A DNA stretch of 16,929 bases from Clostridiales bacterium (GCA_021200895.1 JAJQFX010000207.1:1-16929), one strand, 5' to 3'; shown: positions 1 through 6,309, counted from the stretch's first letter. The notes: generated by a model from the letters alone, not told the origin. A program made the numbers and translations.

Positions 1-97
1 CTTTCTCAGAAATTTTTATACCGTCTGGTAAAGATTCCTTTGAATTTGGTTCAGCACGAAACCTTCCTCGCCGCAACGAATGATAATTTACCACAGG

Positions 98-147
98 TTT
101 TCGAGTTTGTCAATGGGAAAGTTTCACTTTTTCGACAGTTTTCTACA
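98..147. repeat. Short TTTTCGA/TTTTCNACA repeats, weakly DnaA-box-like
   Basis: In the AT-rich gene-free stretch before position 193, the 9-mers TTTTCGACA (129-137) and TTTTCTACA (139-147) sit in tandem with a 10-base period. A related TTTTCGAGT lies at 98-106, and TTTACCACA at 87-95. Each ACA-ending word is one base from TTTTCCACA, a variant of the DnaA box. No dnaA, dnaN or rpmH is visible nearby, so a role in replication control is only a guess. The reading frame across 40-258 has no recognisable protein features and I do not call it a gene. Confidence 0.2.
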
Positions 148-192
148 CGGGGCCGGGTGGGTCAATGGCTGCATGCCAATAGGCGCTTGAAA

Positions 193-230
193 GCCCTCCG
201 AACCAACGCTGCTGCGCTGGTTCGGAGGGC
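193..230 (-). terminator. Hairpin downstream of the aminotransferase gene
   Basis: A 13-bp perfect stem pairs 193-205 with 218-230. After one A/C mismatch it continues with 3 more pairs around a TGCT loop. On the minus strand it begins 15 bases after the aminotransferase stop codon and is followed by TTTC, a short U tract. Position and stem strength suggest an intrinsic terminator for that gene, but the poor U tract lowers confidence. Confidence 0.5.
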
Positions 231-245
231 CAGATTCATCGAAGC

Positions 246-1433
246 TTATTTCCTGTAAAGATCCGTCAGCTTACGGAACACGGGCAGCGACCGGCGAATC
301 TGCTCTGTCGGCACACAGTAGGCAACGCGAACGAACCCGGGGCAGCCAAAGCCGCTGCCCGGCACCACCAACAGGTCCAGGCTCTTGGCCTTCTCCGCAA
401 AGGCCACATCATCCGGCTCCAGCGTTTTAGGGAAGGCGTAGAAGGTGCCGCCGGGAGTCACGCAGTCGATGCCCATCTCCCGGAAGCCGTCCAGCAGCAG
501 GCGGCGGTTTTCAGCGTAGACAGACAGGTCGGAGGTGTCCTCGCAGCAATGGGCCGCCACCCGCTGAAGCAGGCTGGGGGCGCAGACATAGCCCAGCGCC
601 CGGCCTGCGCCGGAGACCGCGGCAAAGACCAGCTCGGCGTCCGCGCACTCATCTGGCACCAGCACATAACCGATGCGCTCGCCGGGAAGGGACAGGCTCT
701 TGGAGTAGGAGTAGCACACCAGTGTATCATCATAATATTTGGTCAGGTAGGGAACGAACGCACCGTCAAACACGATTTCCCGATACGGCTCGTCGGAAAT
801 CAAATAGATGGGATGGCCGTATGCCTGCTCTTTGGTGCGGAGCAGCTGGGCCAGCGTCTGAATCGTCTCCTCGGAATAGACCACGCCGCAGGGGTTGTTG
901 GGGGAGTTGACGATAAGGCACTTGGTTTTGTCGGTGATGCGCTCCTCCAGCGCCGCGAAGTCGATTTGGAACGCCTCCGTGTCAGCGGGCACCAGCACCA
1001 TTTTTGCACCGGTATGCTCGATAAACACCTGGTATTCCGGGAAGTAGGGAGCGATCACGATCACCTCGTCCCAAGGAAGGCACAGGCCGTTCAGGGAGCA
1101 GGTCAGGGAGGCCGCAGCGCCGCAGGTCATGTACAGATTCTTGCCGGAGAAGCTGGTGCCCTGGCGGCGATTGATGGAGGCCGCGATGGTATCCCGCACG
1201 TCCTGGGCGCCCGGCGCACTGGTGTAGCCGTGGAGCAGGACAGGGTCGCTGGTCTGCACCAAATCCACAATGGTCTCATTCACGCTGGCCGGCGCGGGTA
1301 CACTGGGATTGCCCAGGGAAAAGTCAAACACGTTTTCCCGCCCCACCACGGCGGCCCGCTGGTTGCCGTATTCAAACAGCTCACGAATGACGGAGCGGGC
1401 AGTGCCCAGCCCTACCATTTTTTCATTTAACAT
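246..1433 (-). CDS. PLP-dependent class I/II aminotransferase
   Basis: A 395-residue fold-type I aminotransferase, expected to be cytosolic, transferring an amino group between an amino acid and a 2-oxo acid through pyridoxal phosphate. Family landmarks are visible in order: substrate-side FSLGNPSVPAP (38-48), the cofactor motif NSPNNPCG (176-183), SDEPYREI (213-220) with the Asp that pairs with the pyridine nitrogen, and SYSKSLSLPGERIGY (242-256) with Schiff-base Lys245. A C-terminal FVRVAYC holds the carboxylate-binding Arg. The start is fixed by AGGAGG eight bases upstream, and length is normal for the family. It is monocistronic, with its own promoter and a hairpin after the stop. It resembles AspC/aromatic-type enzymes rather than HisC, so I do not assign it to the missing hisC step. 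The substrate cannot be read from sequence. Confidence 0.93.
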   Translation of the reverse strand: MLNEKMVGLGTARSVIRELFEYGNQRAAVVGRENVFDFSLGNPSVPAPASVNETIVDLVQTSDPVLLHGYTSAPGAQDVRDTIAASINRRQGTSFSGKNLYMTCGAAASLTCSLNGLCLPWDEVIVIAPYFPEYQVFIEHTGAKMVLVPADTEAFQIDFAALEERITDKTKCLIVNSPNNPCGVVYSEETIQTLAQLLRTKEQAYGHPIYLISDEPYREIVFDGAFVPYLTKYYDDTLVCYSYSKSLSLPGERIGYVLVPDECADAELVFAAVSGAGRALGYVCAPSLLQRVAAHCCEDTSDLSVYAENRRLLLDGFREMGIDCVTPGGTFYAFPKTLEPDDVAFAEKAKSLDLLVVPGSGFGCPGFVRVAYCVPTEQIRRSLPVFRKLTDLYRK

Positions 1434-1499
1434 AGGGATTGCCTCCTAAGTGAAACCTGCCTCCCGGATTTGGAGCGCCGGTTTTTTGATTCTGATGGC

Positions 1500-1508
1500 A
1501 TTATACCA
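1500..1508 (-). promoter_or_regulatory. Extended -10 promoter for the aminotransferase
   Basis: On the minus strand TATAAT (1500-1505) is preceded by TGG (1506-1508), giving the TGnTATAAT extended -10 form. The -35 region is only a T run, 17 bases upstream, as is common when an extended -10 is present. The predicted start is near 1493, leaving a leader of about 60 bases that contains AGGAGG at 1442-1447. Confidence 0.6.
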
Positions 1509-1576
1509 CTTTGTATCCCAGAAAAAAAGCACCTTGTCCGATTTTCCCAAATTTTTACCCATCCGGCGGGGCGGGC

Positions 1577-1645
1577 AAAAGGGAACCCCTTCCCTATCGG
1601 CATCCGTGCAAACCGCACGTCAACTGCCGCAGAAAAGAGGTTCCC
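1577..1645 (-). terminator. Nested hairpin after the PAP2 gene, probable terminator
   Basis: Three stacked stems share one axis. The outer stem is 1581-1593 with 1633-1645: seven Watson-Crick pairs GGGAACC/GGTTCCC, extended by further pairs including G-U wobbles on the minus strand. The middle stem is CGGCA/TGCCG (1598-1602 with 1625-1629) and the inner stem is CGTGC/GCACG (1605-1609 with 1615-1619). On the minus strand the structure starts 7 bases after the PAP2 stop and is followed by UUUU (1580-1577), which fits a terminator. The elaborate inner structure is more than a terminator needs, so a structured RNA element is an alternative. Confidence 0.5.
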
Positions 1646-1652
1646 AGACAAT

Positions 1653-2357
1653 TCACTTTGCACGCTGCATCGGCTTATGTACAGACGCTTTGCGCAGGCT
1701 GCGCCGCCGAAGCCACAGCTCCATGACATTATTCAGTATCATTGTCAGCGCGACGCCGCATACAACATCTACTGCGGAATGTTGATCCAGCAGCACGGTA
1801 GCCAGGCAGATGCTCACCCCCAGCAGCCAAAGGACATACTTCGCCCAGCGGCGTGGGCGCAGCCGCTCCGAACGTCTGACCTCCGCCATCACCGCCACTG
1901 TGCTGGCCACATGAATGGACGGGCACACATTGGTTGGCGTGTCCACCATCCGAATGAACAGCACAAGCTGATTGCAAATGCCGTCCCCGCTGACCGGCTG
2001 GCGCAGATAGATACAGTTGGGGAAAACCAGATAGAACAGCAGGCTGGCCGTCATGCCGCCGAACAGCAGCCAGCACAGCTCATAGTAGCGCTCCGGTTCC
2101 CGCTTCAAAAAGTAGAGCAGCGCCCCGGGAATCAGCAGAAACCAGCACAGATAGGGCACCACGAACGCCGGGCAATAGGGCAGAACATCGTCCAGCGCGC
2201 AGTGAATGACGTGGTACTCCGCCACCGTCCGATGCTCCAGGTAAAAAAACATGGGGAAATAGAACATGGCATACGCTACCGCGATGGAAAGGGGATGTCC
2301 GGACAGCCAGACGGCAGCTTTCCGCGATTTTTGTCGAAAAGATTCACGAAATCTCAT
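1653..2357 (-). CDS. PAP2-family integral membrane phosphatase
   Basis: A 234-residue multi-pass membrane protein of the type 2 phosphatidic acid phosphatase superfamily, which cleaves phosphate esters of lipids or lipid carriers at the membrane. Hydrophobic segments lie at about 23-41, 63-84, 93-112, 173-190 and 196-213. The second PAP2 motif is present as CPSIHV (145-150), and the third as LLDQHSAVD (189-197) with His193 and Asp197. No clear first motif (KxxxxxxRP) can be seen, so it resembles the divergent PAP2_3/inositol-phosphotransferase-like branch (PSxH and HxxxD kept). The start is supported by AAGGTG seven bases upstream. It has its own promoter, is divergent from the MATE gene, and is probably monocistronic. 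A substrate such as undecaprenyl pyrophosphate or a phospholipid is plausible but not shown. Confidence 0.8.
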   Translation of the reverse strand: MRFRESFRQKSRKAAVWLSGHPLSIAVAYAMFYFPMFFYLEHRTVAEYHVIHCALDDVLPYCPAFVVPYLCWFLLIPGALLYFLKREPERYYELCWLLFGGMTASLLFYLVFPNCIYLRQPVSGDGICNQLVLFIRMVDTPTNVCPSIHVASTVAVMAEVRRSERLRPRRWAKYVLWLLGVSICLATVLLDQHSAVDVVCGVALTMILNNVMELWLRRRSLRKASVHKPMQRAK

Positions 2358-2412
2358 TTTATATCACCTTGACGCAATGATATTCGGTGTTTATCCTGAA
2401 CGTGTGGCCACT

Positions 2413-2441
2413 ATTTTAGCAGTGATACTTTTAAGATTCAA
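2413..2441 (-). promoter_or_regulatory. Sigma-70 type promoter for the PAP2 gene
   Basis: On the minus strand TTGAAT (2436-2441) and TAAAAT (2413-2418) are separated by 17 bases. The -10 box matches consensus at 5 of 6 positions and the -35 at 4 of 6. The predicted leader is about 50 bases. The -35 overlaps the first of three TTAAG repeats. Confidence 0.6.
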
Positions 2442-2473
2442 GGTGTATTATCCTTAAGATTTGCTTAAGTTTT
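2431..2473. repeat. TTAAG direct repeats at the PAP2 promoter, possible regulator site
   Basis: TTAAGATTC (2431), TTAAGATTT (2454) and TTAAGTTTT (2465) are direct repeats spaced 23 and 11 bases, about two turns and one turn of the helix. The first overlaps the -35 box of the minus-strand PAP2 promoter. Eleven-base direct repeats beside a -35 box are typical sites for OmpR/PhoB-family response regulators. The sequence shows the repeats; regulator binding is inference. Confidence 0.35.
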
Positions 2474-2539
2474 CTGTTCCGGCCCCGTTTCCCGCAGCGG
2501 CTCGCTGCAAAAGCGGCACCCCAATTTGTCAGTCAGCGC

Positions 2540-2568
2540 TTGATACTTTCTTTCATTCGATGTATAAT
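2540..2568 (+). promoter_or_regulatory. Strong sigma-70 type promoter for the MATE gene
   Basis: TTGATA (2540-2545) and a perfect TATAAT (2563-2568) are separated by 17 bases. The predicted start is near 2575, giving a short leader of about 28 bases that contains AAAGGAG at 2585-2591. Confidence 0.8.
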
Positions 2569-2603
2569 GTTGTAAAAAAATCGTAAAGGAGATTGCGACC
2601 AAC

Positions 2604-3983
2604 ATGGCAGCAATGACCGAGCAGCAGAAACTGGAACTCTTTGAACGTACGCCAGTACCGAACGCCGTGGTGAAAATGGCCATCCCCACGGTGGCAAGCT
2701 CCCTGGTGATGGTGCTTTACAGTCTGGCCGACACCTATTTCGTGGGTATGCTCAACGACCCGGTGGCGACGGCGGCCGTCACCCTGGCCTCGCCGGTGCT
2801 GCTGGCCTTCAACGCCCTGAACAACCTGTTCGGCGTGGGCAGTTCCAGCCTGATGAGCCGTTCCCTGGGCAGCAAGGACTATGATACCGTCCGCCGCACC
2901 TCCGCGCTGGGCTTTTACCGTGCCCTGTTTTGCAGCCTGCTGCTCTCTGTGGGCTGCACCGTGCTGAAAACCCCGCTGCTGAACCTTCTGGGGGCGGACG
3001 CCGACACCTGGTCCGCCACGTCCAACTATATGCTCTGGACAGTCACCTGCGGCGCAGCACCCGCTATCCTCAACGTCGTTCTGGCGAACATGGTCCGCTC
3101 AGAGGGGGCCGCAATGAACGCCAGCATCGGCACCATGAGCGGCTGCCTGCTGAACATTGTCCTGGACCCCATCTTCATCCTGCCCTGGGGCCTGAATATG
3201 GGGGCGGCAGGAGCCGGACTGGCCACCTTCCTGTCCAACTGCGTGGCGTGCTTGTACTTCTTTGTCCTGCTGTTTGTCCGGCGGGGGAAAACCTTCGTCA
3301 GCATCTCCCCCAAGGATTTGCGATGGAACCGCCGTATCTTCCTCCAGATTTGCAGCGTCGGCATTCCGGCGGCCATTCAGAATCTGCTGAACGTCACCGG
3401 CATGACCGTGCTGAACAACTTCACCGCCGTCTACGGGGCGGACGCCGTCTCCGCCATGGGCATCGCCCACAAAATCGCCATGGTGCCCATGTATGTGGCC
3501 ATGGGCGTCTCCCAGGGCATCATGCCCCCGGTCAGCTACAACTACGCCAGCAAGGGCTACCGCCGGATGAAGCAGGTCATCCTCTTTGCAGGGGGCATCT
3601 CCCTGGCGCTGATGGTGCTTGGCACAGGGGTCTGCCTCCTGGGCGGCGGCCCGCTGATCAGCCTGTTTATGGAGAACGAATCCGTCGTCGCTTATGGCAA
3701 GGTCTTTCTCCGGGGTATGTCGCTGGCAATGCCCTTCCTGGGCCTGGACTTTTTGGCTGTGGGCGTGTTCCAGGCCTGCGGCATGGGCCGGAATGCGCTG
3801 GTGTTTGCCATCCTGCGAAAGGTGGTGCTGGAGATTCCCGTCCTTATCATCCTGAACAGGCTCTGGCCGCTGTACGGTCTGGCCTACGCCCAGCTGGTGG
3901 CAGAGGTCGTACTGGCTATTGCCGCCGTGGTCATGTTGGGGCGCATTTTCCACTCCCTACAGGAGCCGGATGCAAACCAGTAA
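2604..3983 (+). CDS. MATE-family efflux transporter (MepA-like)
   Basis: A 459-residue multidrug and toxic compound extrusion protein, an inner-membrane antiporter expected to have 12 transmembrane helices in two homologous halves and to export cationic compounds using an ion gradient. Family marks are the N-terminal half start VKMAIPTVASSLVMVLYS (23-40), LADTYFVG (41-48) with conserved Asp43, and LNIVLDPIFILPWGLNMGAA (183-202), the signature of the MepA/NorM-type branch. The second half opens near ICSVGIPAAIQNLLNVTGM. Length is normal. The chosen ATG has AAAGGAG 12 bases upstream, a slightly long spacing; a second ATG three codons later is further away still. It is transcribed alone from its own promoter, divergent from the PAP2 gene. 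No convincing terminator follows. The substrate is unknown. Confidence 0.92.
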   Translation: MAAMTEQQKLELFERTPVPNAVVKMAIPTVASSLVMVLYSLADTYFVGMLNDPVATAAVTLASPVLLAFNALNNLFGVGSSSLMSRSLGSKDYDTVRRTSALGFYRALFCSLLLSVGCTVLKTPLLNLLGADADTWSATSNYMLWTVTCGAAPAILNVVLANMVRSEGAAMNASIGTMSGCLLNIVLDPIFILPWGLNMGAAGAGLATFLSNCVACLYFFVLLFVRRGKTFVSISPKDLRWNRRIFLQICSVGIPAAIQNLLNVTGMTVLNNFTAVYGADAVSAMGIAHKIAMVPMYVAMGVSQGIMPPVSYNYASKGYRRMKQVILFAGGISLALMVLGTGVCLLGGGPLISLFMENESVVAYGKVFLRGMSLAMPFLGLDFLAVGVFQACGMGRNALVFAILRKVVLEIPVLIILNRLWPLYGLAYAQLVAEVVLAIAAVVMLGRIFHSLQEPDANQ

Positions 3984-4238
3984 GGAACCTATGCATTAAA
4001 ACGGGTGAAATGTTTGGAAATTCTTCCATATAGCGTGGTTTTCTGTCTGAACACGCCCCATTAACGGGATAATGCGCAGCCTCCCGCTTTACGCCGCTGC
4101 GTAAACCCTATGCGGTGGCAGAACCGTTTGTTATGCGGCGAAACGTGAGGAAATATGGCAATTTTCCCTCTATATGTGTACCAAAACCGGCTGCTGGAAA
4201 ATTTTTAGAAAAAATTTGCAAATTTCCCCATTTTCTCC
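3984..4238. other. Gene-free spacer between the MATE and sigma-factor genes
   Basis: I find no gene here. The stretch goes from mixed composition to clearly AT-rich towards its right end. It holds a 7-bp hairpin TTTACGC/GCGTAAA (4088-4094 with 4099-4105, loop CGCT), loosely enclosed by CCGC (4084-4087) and GCGG (4112-4115), but no U tract follows. There is also a weak bulged GCGTG/CACGC pairing near 4032-4055. No sequence resembles a tRNA or a riboswitch I recognise. The right end carries a 14-base palindrome, listed separately. Confidence 0.6.
4212..4225. promoter_or_regulatory. 14-base perfect palindrome upstream of the sigma-factor promoter
   Basis: AAATTTGCAAATTT is its own reverse complement. 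It ends 13 bases before the -35 box at 4239, in a run of A and T tracts. GGAAAATTT (4196-4204) and AAATTTCC (4220-4227) add a second, imperfect inverted repeat. An operator or an UP-like/bent A-tract element are both possible. Confidence 0.35.
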
Positions 4239-4266
4239 TTGACTTCTTTCAAAAAGCTGGTATACT
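4239..4266 (+). promoter_or_regulatory. Sigma-70 type promoter for the sigma/zinc-ribbon gene
   Basis: TTGACT (4239-4244) and TATACT (4261-4266) are separated by 16 bases, each matching consensus at 5 of 6 positions. The start would be near 4273, giving a leader of about 47 bases. Because the promoter lies across 4239-4266, an upstream in-frame start at 4239 cannot be used. Confidence 0.75.
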
Positions 4267-4319
4267 TATTGCTATGGAAATATCTGCAAACAAACTGTTC
4301 GCCGCAGGAGAGCGTATTC

Positions 4320-5267
4320 ATGGCTTTTGATTCTACCGGGCTTTCTGATGAAGCGCTCTGTGCGTTGGCACAGGATGGAGACCGCGCTGCGGAGGAGGCT
4401 CTGGTGCTCCGTTATGAGCGTCTGGTCACCCGGCTGTCCCGTCCGCTGTTTCTGATGGGTGGGGACACAGAGGATCTGATTCAGGAAGGTATGCTGGGCC
4501 TCATCAACGCTGTGCGGGATTATGACGCAGCCCGCGGCGCCCCATTCCAAAGCTTTGCAGAAATTTGCATTAGAAACCGGCTGTTCTCCGCTGTGCGCAG
4601 CGCGGCAGGCAAGCAGCACACCCCACTCAACGATTCCGTTCCCATCGAAACCCCTCTTTTAGACACGCAGATTCAGCTTTCCACTTTGCAGGTGGTTGAT
4701 CCGGAGGATCAACTGATTTCCCGCGAGACGCTGGAAGAAAAGATAACCTCCCTCTACGGCAGGTTGTCCGGTTTCGAAGCAAAGGTGCTTGACCTCTATC
4801 TCAGTGGCCTTTCCTATTCGGAAATCGCAAGTCAGGTTGGACGCCCTCAAAAATCTGTGGACAACGCCATTCAGCGTGTGCGCAGGAAGTGTTCCCTGAT
4901 GAGTTCTCCCCAGGCGTTCTCAGCGAAAGCTGACCGCATAAATTCTGTCCAGAAGGACGCAAAATGTCAGAAAAGAGAGGGTATCAGTATGTTCGAAGAT
5001 AAGACCTTAGTCTGCAAGGAATGTGGCAACGAGTTCGTGTTCACCGCCGGTGAGCAGGAGTTCTACGCCGAGCATGGCTTCCAGAACGAGCCCCAGCGCT
5101 GCAAGTCCTGCCGCGATGCACGGAAGAATTCCGCCCGCGCACCCCGTCAGTTCTTCACCGCTGTCTGCGCCAAGTGCGGCGGCGAAGCCCGCGTGCCGTT
5201 TGAGCCGAAGAGCGACCGTCCCGTTTATTGCAGCAACTGCTTCGCACAGATGCGGGAGGGCCGCTAA
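4320..5267 (+). CDS. SigH-like sigma factor fused in frame to a C-terminal zinc-ribbon protein
   Basis: A 315-residue protein with two parts. Residues 1-190 resemble sigma-70 family SigH, the stationary-phase/sporulation factor of Bacillota: region 2 with LFLMGGDTEDLIQEGMLGL (43-61) for core binding and a FAEICIRNRLFSAV stretch (79-92), then region 4 helix-turn-helix (about 148-190) with LSYSEIASQVGRPQKSVDNA (164-183). Residues 191-223 are a polar linker. Residues 224-315 match the small zf-trcl type zinc-ribbon family, with four CxxC pairs at 232/235, 261/264, 283/286 and 304/307, enough for two zinc sites. There is no stop between the parts. The start at 4320 has GCAGGAGAG just upstream and fits the promoter. 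SigH is normally about 218 residues without such a tail. A second start at 4989 could release the zinc ribbon alone. Regulon and zinc-ribbon role are unknown. Confidence 0.85.
   Translation: MAFDSTGLSDEALCALAQDGDRAAEEALVLRYERLVTRLSRPLFLMGGDTEDLIQEGMLGLINAVRDYDAARGAPFQSFAEICIRNRLFSAVRSAAGKQHTPLNDSVPIETPLLDTQIQLSTLQVVDPEDQLISRETLEEKITSLYGRLSGFEAKVLDLYLSGLSYSEIASQVGRPQKSVDNAIQRVRRKCSLMSSPQAFSAKADRINSVQKDAKCQKREGISMFEDKTLVCKECGNEFVFTAGEQEFYAEHGFQNEPQRCKSCRDARKNSARAPRQFFTAVCAKCGGEARVPFEPKSDRPVYCSNCFAQMREGR
4975..4991 (+). promoter_or_regulatory. Possible internal ribosome site and start for the zinc-ribbon part
   Basis: GAGAGGG (4975-4981) lies seven bases before an in-frame ATG (4989-4991), codon 224 of the fused gene. 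The following 92 codons begin with MFEDKTLVCKECG, exactly where free-standing zinc ribbons of this family normally begin. This suggests that a separate 92-residue protein (4989-5267) can be made as well as, or instead of, the fusion. Confidence 0.5.
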
Positions 5268-5297
5268 GCAAGCCGCCCATCCTGAAACAAAAGACGG

Positions 5298-5336
5298 AAA
5301 GAGGGCAGGAACCCCAAACTGGTTCCTGCCCTCTTT
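5298..5336. terminator. Strong two-way intrinsic terminator between convergent units
   Basis: A perfect 13-bp stem pairs 5301-5313 with 5321-5333 around loop CCAAACT, extended by three A-T pairs at the base. On the plus strand it is followed by CTTTTTCT-type sequence, and the mirror side supplies A/T for the minus strand. It lies about 30 bases after the plus-strand sigma/zinc-ribbon stop and about 30 bases after the minus-strand hisE stop, so it can end both. Confidence 0.9.
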
Positions 5337-5365
5337 TTCTGTGCTATTTTGCCGTGAACGGCGGT

Positions 5366-5983
5366 TCAGGTGTTCAGGTTCGTCTGCCGGAATTGCTTCA
5401 AATTTCCGGTCTTTTCGCTGCGGCGCTCCAGTTCGTCCGCCAGGGCGTCCATGGAGATACCCTTACACAGCATCGTCGCCAGCAAATGGTAGAGCAAATC
5501 TGCCGCTTCGTAGGCGACGGCCTCTCCGTCCCCGTTTTTGGCCGCGATCAGCAGCAAGCTGCACGCCTCGCCCACCTTTTTCAGGATTTTGTCCAGCCCC
5601 TCGTGGAAGAGATAGGCTGTGTAGGAGTCTCCCTCCGTCTGAACGCTGCGCTCCAGAATCACCTGGGACAGTTCATCCAGCGTCTTGCCCTCCGACGCGC
5701 AGCGGATGTTCAGCTGCTCCATCACATTCTCCAGCGGAACGTCCAGGACGCAGAGCAGCACTGTCAGATGGTACAGCACATCGTTCAGTTCGCCTACGGT
5801 GTCCCCTTCGTCGTCCCCTTTTGCGGCAATGACCGCTTCAAAGGTCTCCTCGCCGCACTTTTTCAAAATCTTGTCCAGCCCCTGCCGATAGAGGTAGCAG
5901 GTGTAGGACTTGGGGTCTCCCCCGCTCTTCCTGGCCAGCGCCACCTGATACTGGCAGTCCACGGCCTCCTGTACGCGCATCAT
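5366..5983 (-). CDS. hisE: Phosphoribosyl-ATP pyrophosphatase with two tandem HisE domains
   Basis: HisE removes pyrophosphate from phosphoribosyl-ATP, the second step of histidine synthesis; it is a small all-alpha MazG-like enzyme of about 90-110 residues. This product is 205 residues and contains the domain twice: copy 1 from SYTCYLYRQGLDKILKK and copy 2 from SYTAYLFHEGLDKILKK, about 94 residues apart. Copy 1 keeps the metal motif GEETFE with ELND. In copy 2 the same place reads GEACSL with EAAD, so two of the metal-binding glutamates are replaced by Ala and Leu, and it is probably not catalytic. The start is ATG at 5983, overlapping the hisI stop as ATGA with GGGAGG seven bases before. 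A longer TTG start at 5998 would run through the ribosome site. It is the last gene of the operon. Confidence 0.92.
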   Translation of the reverse strand: MMRVQEAVDCQYQVALARKSGGDPKSYTCYLYRQGLDKILKKCGEETFEAVIAAKGDDEGDTVGELNDVLYHLTVLLCVLDVPLENVMEQLNIRCASEGKTLDELSQVILERSVQTEGDSYTAYLFHEGLDKILKKVGEACSLLLIAAKNGDGEAVAYEAADLLYHLLATMLCKGISMDALADELERRSEKTGNLKQFRQTNLNT

Positions 5984-6309
5984 TCTGTATCCTCCCAAAT
6001 GTCGTTAAAGAAGCAGCTCCTGGCTCCGGTGTGGCAGGTGGGCCCCACCGGGTCACAGAGATAGAGCAGGGTGTCCGTGTCGCAGTCGGTCACCATCTTC
6101 TTCACATAGAGGTAGTGGCCGCTGCTCTCCCCCTTGTTCCACAGGGTTTGACGGCTGCGGCTCCAGAACCAGGCGGTGTGGGTTTTCAGCGTCAGCTCAT
6201 AGGCCTCCGCGTTGGTGAAGCCCAGCATGAGGATGTCCTTCGTTTTTCTGTCCTGAATGATAACCGGAATCAGCTCGGATTTCTGAAAGAGGTCTTTCGT
6301 CTCAATCAT
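5980..6309 (-). CDS. hisI: Phosphoribosyl-AMP cyclohydrolase
   Basis: HisI opens the adenine ring of phosphoribosyl-AMP to give ProFAR, the third step of histidine synthesis, as a cytosolic zinc- and magnesium-dependent enzyme. All family motifs are visible in 109 residues: WFWSRSRQTLWNKGESSGH (47-65), the acidic metal motif DCDTDTLL (75-82), and GPTCHTGARSCF (89-100) with Cys92 and Cys99. Together with Cys76 these are the expected zinc ligands. It is a stand-alone HisI, not the HisIE fusion found in many bacteria. Its start overlaps the hisF stop and its stop overlaps the hisE start, both as ATGA, implying translational coupling. GAGGAGGGGAG precedes the ATG. Confidence 0.97.
   Translation of the reverse strand: MIETKDLFQKSELIPVIIQDRKTKDILMLGFTNAEAYELTLKTHTAWFWSRSRQTLWNKGESSGHYLYVKKMVTDCDTDTLLYLCDPVGPTCHTGARSCFFNDIWEDTE

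Noticed and set aside
40..258. Small open frame of 72 codons at the left end
   Set aside because: No good ribosome site or known motif. It runs through the hairpin at 193-230 and into the 3' end of the aminotransferase.
246..1433. Aminotransferase as the missing hisC
   Set aside because: Its motifs fit the general AspC/aromatic-type class I group. It is far from the his operon, on a separate transcript, and has no shared operator.
2930..4033. Second plus-strand frame within the MATE gene
   Set aside because: Its product is rich in Arg, Gly, His and Pro and typical of a shifted GC-rich frame, while the MATE frame has clear helices and the LDPIFI motif.
4239..4319. Upstream in-frame start for the sigma gene at 4239
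   Set aside because: It coincides with the -35 box and lies upstream of the predicted transcript start, whereas the ATG at 4320 has a strong ribosome site.
5984..5998. TTG start of hisE at 5998
   Set aside because: The GGGAGG ribosome site would lie inside the coding sequence. The ATG at 5983 makes the same ATGA overlap used elsewhere in the operon.
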